From Candidatus Adiutrix sp. (GTDB taxonomy: Bacteria; Desulfobacterota; Desulfarculia; Adiutricales; Adiutricaceae), in contig JAITVE010000001.1 of assembly GCA_031285975.1 (NCBI GenBank), positions 1-6,315 on the forward strand: a stretch of DNA of 6,315 bases. Direction: 5' to 3'. The number at the start of each line of letters is the position of its first letter. Within the stretch, counting starts at the first letter, position 1. Of this stretch, positions 5,123 through 6,315 are shown in pieces. The translations under genes were made by a program, and so were the position numbers. The notes beneath the pieces were generated by a model, which saw only the letters and a list, made by a program, of their open reading frames with translations, was not told the origin of the DNA and ran no database searches.

Positions 5123-5962
5123 TTATCTGTTTCGCAGTTGCTCCAATACTTCACCGCCGAAAAAATCGTGGTGCAGGGCCCAGTCCAGGCCGATATCGGG
5201 TTTGGTGGCTCCGTGAAAATCCGACCCGGCGGTGGGGATTAAATCCATTTCACGGGCCAGTTTCAGGAAGAAAGCGGATTCTTCTTCATTCATGTTGGGG
5301 TGGCGCACTTCCAGGCCCGCCAGGCCCCGCTCTTTCAGCCCGGCCAGGAATTGCGGCCAGGCGGCTTTGTCCAGGGTCACGCTCACGGGGTGGGCCAGCA
5401 CCGGGGCCCAACCGGCCTCGGTGATGACGGCCAGGCCAGCCTCCACGCTCATGCGCTTTTTGTCCACATAGCCGGGCTGGCCCTTGCCCAGCAAGCGGTC
5501 GAAGACTTCTTTCGTGCTGCCGAAAAAACCTTCTTCCACCAGAAGAGCCGCGAAGTGGGGGCGGCCCAGCTGCCCGCCGCCGCTTTTGGCCAGCAGGCGC
5601 TCCCAATCCAGGCTATAGCCCAGACCGGCCAGCTTTTCATGCAGTTCCCGGTTGCGCTCCAGCCGGAAGCCCTTCAGGCGGCCCAGCGAGGCCGGGAGGC
5701 CCGAACCGCCCGCCGCGTTGTAGCCCAACAGGTGCATGGTGCCGGGGTGCTCCAGGCTTATCTCCACGCCGCCCACGGCGGTGAGGCCAATGGCTGCGGC
5801 GGCGGCCAGGAATTCCTCCAACCCGTCCACAGTGTCGTGGTCGGTGAGGGCCACACCGGCCAGCCCGGCCCGCGCCGCCGCCGCCACCAGTTCCGACGGC
5901 GTAAGGCTGCCGTCGGAAGCGGCGGAGTGGGTGTGGAAGTCAAAGAAGCGGCGTTCCATCAT
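5123..5962 (-). CDS. PHP-domain metal-dependent phosphoesterase (YciV/RNase AM or 3',5'-nucleoside bisphosphate phosphatase type)
   Basis: A 279-residue cytoplasmic protein of the PHP superfamily, closest in pattern to the YciV/TrpH group. Characterised members hydrolyse 3',5'-nucleoside bisphosphates or act as 5'-3' exonuclease RNase AM. The metal-site pattern is complete: HTH (His10, His12), SDG (Asp17), LTDHDT (His42), VEIS (Glu67), MHLLGY (His77), GRPHFA (His136), LAHPV (His191) and GSDFHG (Asp248, His250). The length fits the family (about 275-290). It starts MM, so translation may begin at 5962 or one codon later at 5959. The first ATG shares its A with the upstream TGA stop, pointing to coupled translation with the biotin carboxylase gene; a weak AGG lies 4 nt before it. 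It ends in TAA at 5123-5125. The fold is secure. The exact substrate is inference, because PHP proteins also include histidinol phosphatase, but the YciV-type GRPHFA insert argues against HisK. Confidence 0.9.
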   Translation of the reverse strand: MMERRFFDFHTHSAASDGSLTPSELVAAAARAGLAGVALTDHDTVDGLEEFLAAAAAIGLTAVGGVEISLEHPGTMHLLGYNAAGGSGLPASLGRLKGFRLERNRELHEKLAGLGYSLDWERLLAKSGGGQLGRPHFAALLVEEGFFGSTKEVFDRLLGKGQPGYVDKKRMSVEAGLAVITEAGWAPVLAHPVSVTLDKAAWPQFLAGLKERGLAGLEVRHPNMNEEESAFFLKLAREMDLIPTAGSDFHGATKPDIGLDWALHHDFFGGEVLEQLRNR

Positions 5963-6315
5963 CAGGCCTGGCTCTTGAAATAGGCCTCGGCCAGGCCGGT
6001 GTGAACCTTGCCCTCGCGGAAGGGGCCGAATTTCATCATGCCGCGCACAAAGGGGATGTTGGTCTTAATGCCTTCCACCGCGAAATCCCCCAGCGCGTCG
6101 TACATCAAGTCCATGGCCTCTTCGCGGGTTTCGCCCCGGGCGATGACCAAGGCCACCGTGGGGTCGTAATGGGGCGTGACCACCGCGCCCTCGGCAAAGC
6201 CGGTTTCCACGCGGATTCCCCGGCCCTGGGGCGGGCGGAAAACTTTCAGCGGCCCCGGCGAGGGGAAGAATTTCACCGGGTCTTCGGCGTAGATGCGGAC
6301 CTCGATGGCGTGGCC
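5962..6315 (-). CDS. accC: Biotin carboxylase, C-terminal part (acetyl-CoA carboxylase subunit AccC or related acyl-CoA/pyruvate carboxylase), 5' end off the window
   Basis: Biotin carboxylase uses ATP to carboxylate the biotin of a carrier protein with bicarbonate, usually as the first half-reaction of acetyl-CoA carboxylase in the cytoplasm. Only the last 117 residues are visible; the frame is open to the right edge, so no start can be given. The visible part matches the biotin carboxylase C-terminal domain: GHAIEVRIYAEDP at the edge, then FFPSPG, then GRGIRVETG, whose Arg (visible residue 35) aligns with the catalytic Arg338 region of E. coli AccC, then TPHYDPTVA, REEAM and GIKTNIPF. The protein ends soon after KVHTGLAEAYF with no biotinyl-carrier domain, so it is a stand-alone subunit. 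AccC, pyruvate carboxylase subunit A and an acyl-CoA carboxylase alpha chain cannot be told apart from this fragment. One oddity is ALVIARG where many homologues have AKLI. The TGA stop overlaps the next gene's ATG by one base. Confidence 0.88.
   Translation of the reverse strand, partial: GHAIEVRIYAEDPVKFFPSPGPLKVFRPPQGRGIRVETGFAEGAVVTPHYDPTVALVIARGETREEAMDLMYDALGDFAVEGIKTNIPFVRGMMKFGPFREGKVHTGLAEAYFKSQA

Noticed and set aside
5300..5983. Plus-strand open frame of 227 codons opposite the PHP gene
   Set aside because: It is an antisense shadow; all conserved PHP metal ligands are encoded on the minus strand.

Overview
The window looks like an ordinary bacterial chromosome segment in which every supported gene lies on the minus strand. 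It is read from high to low coordinates: biotin carboxylase (3' end only) > PHP-domain phosphoesterase > iron-sulfur flavoprotein > cytidylate kinase (cmk) > ribosomal protein S1 (rpsA) > signal peptide peptidase (sppA) > cobalamin biosynthesis CbiB/CobD (5' end only). Coding DNA is clearly GC-rich and uses many G/C-ending codons. The order cmk-rpsA-sppA and the six-domain S1 suggest a Gram-negative bacterium, most likely Desulfobacterota (former Deltaproteobacteria). That assignment is inference from gene order and protein character, not from a phylogenetic marker comparison.

Layout. 5962-6315: end of a biotin carboxylase (fatty-acid synthesis or acyl-CoA carboxylation), overlapping by one base (TGATG) with the PHP gene at 5123-5962. 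A 100-nt gap with a bulged hairpin leads to an Isf-like flavoprotein at 4423-5022. A 142-nt gap with two hairpins precedes cmk (3576-4280). A 328-nt gap (3248-3575) holds a GC-rich hairpin, an A-tract plus sigma70-type promoter, and a leader of about 195 nt with predicted long-range pairing, followed by rpsA (1451-3247). The 153-nt rpsA-sppA gap has a 17-nt tandem repeat inside a 9-bp inverted repeat, and then a very strong hairpin just before the sppA ribosome binding site. sppA (254-1297) and cbiB (from 254 down off the left edge) overlap by one base and are probably translationally coupled.

The genes are mostly core functions: lipid precursor carboxylation, nucleotide recycling (PHP phosphatase, CMP/dCMP kinase), translation (S1), envelope proteostasis (SppA) and corrinoid synthesis (CbiB). 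I see no mobile element, CRISPR array, tRNA, rRNA, toxin-antitoxin or defence locus. I found no convincing undescribed multi-gene system. The most interesting material is non-coding: the structured rpsA leader with its promoter, and the repeat/hairpin cassettes between genes. Several very long plus-strand open frames are antisense shadows of the real genes.
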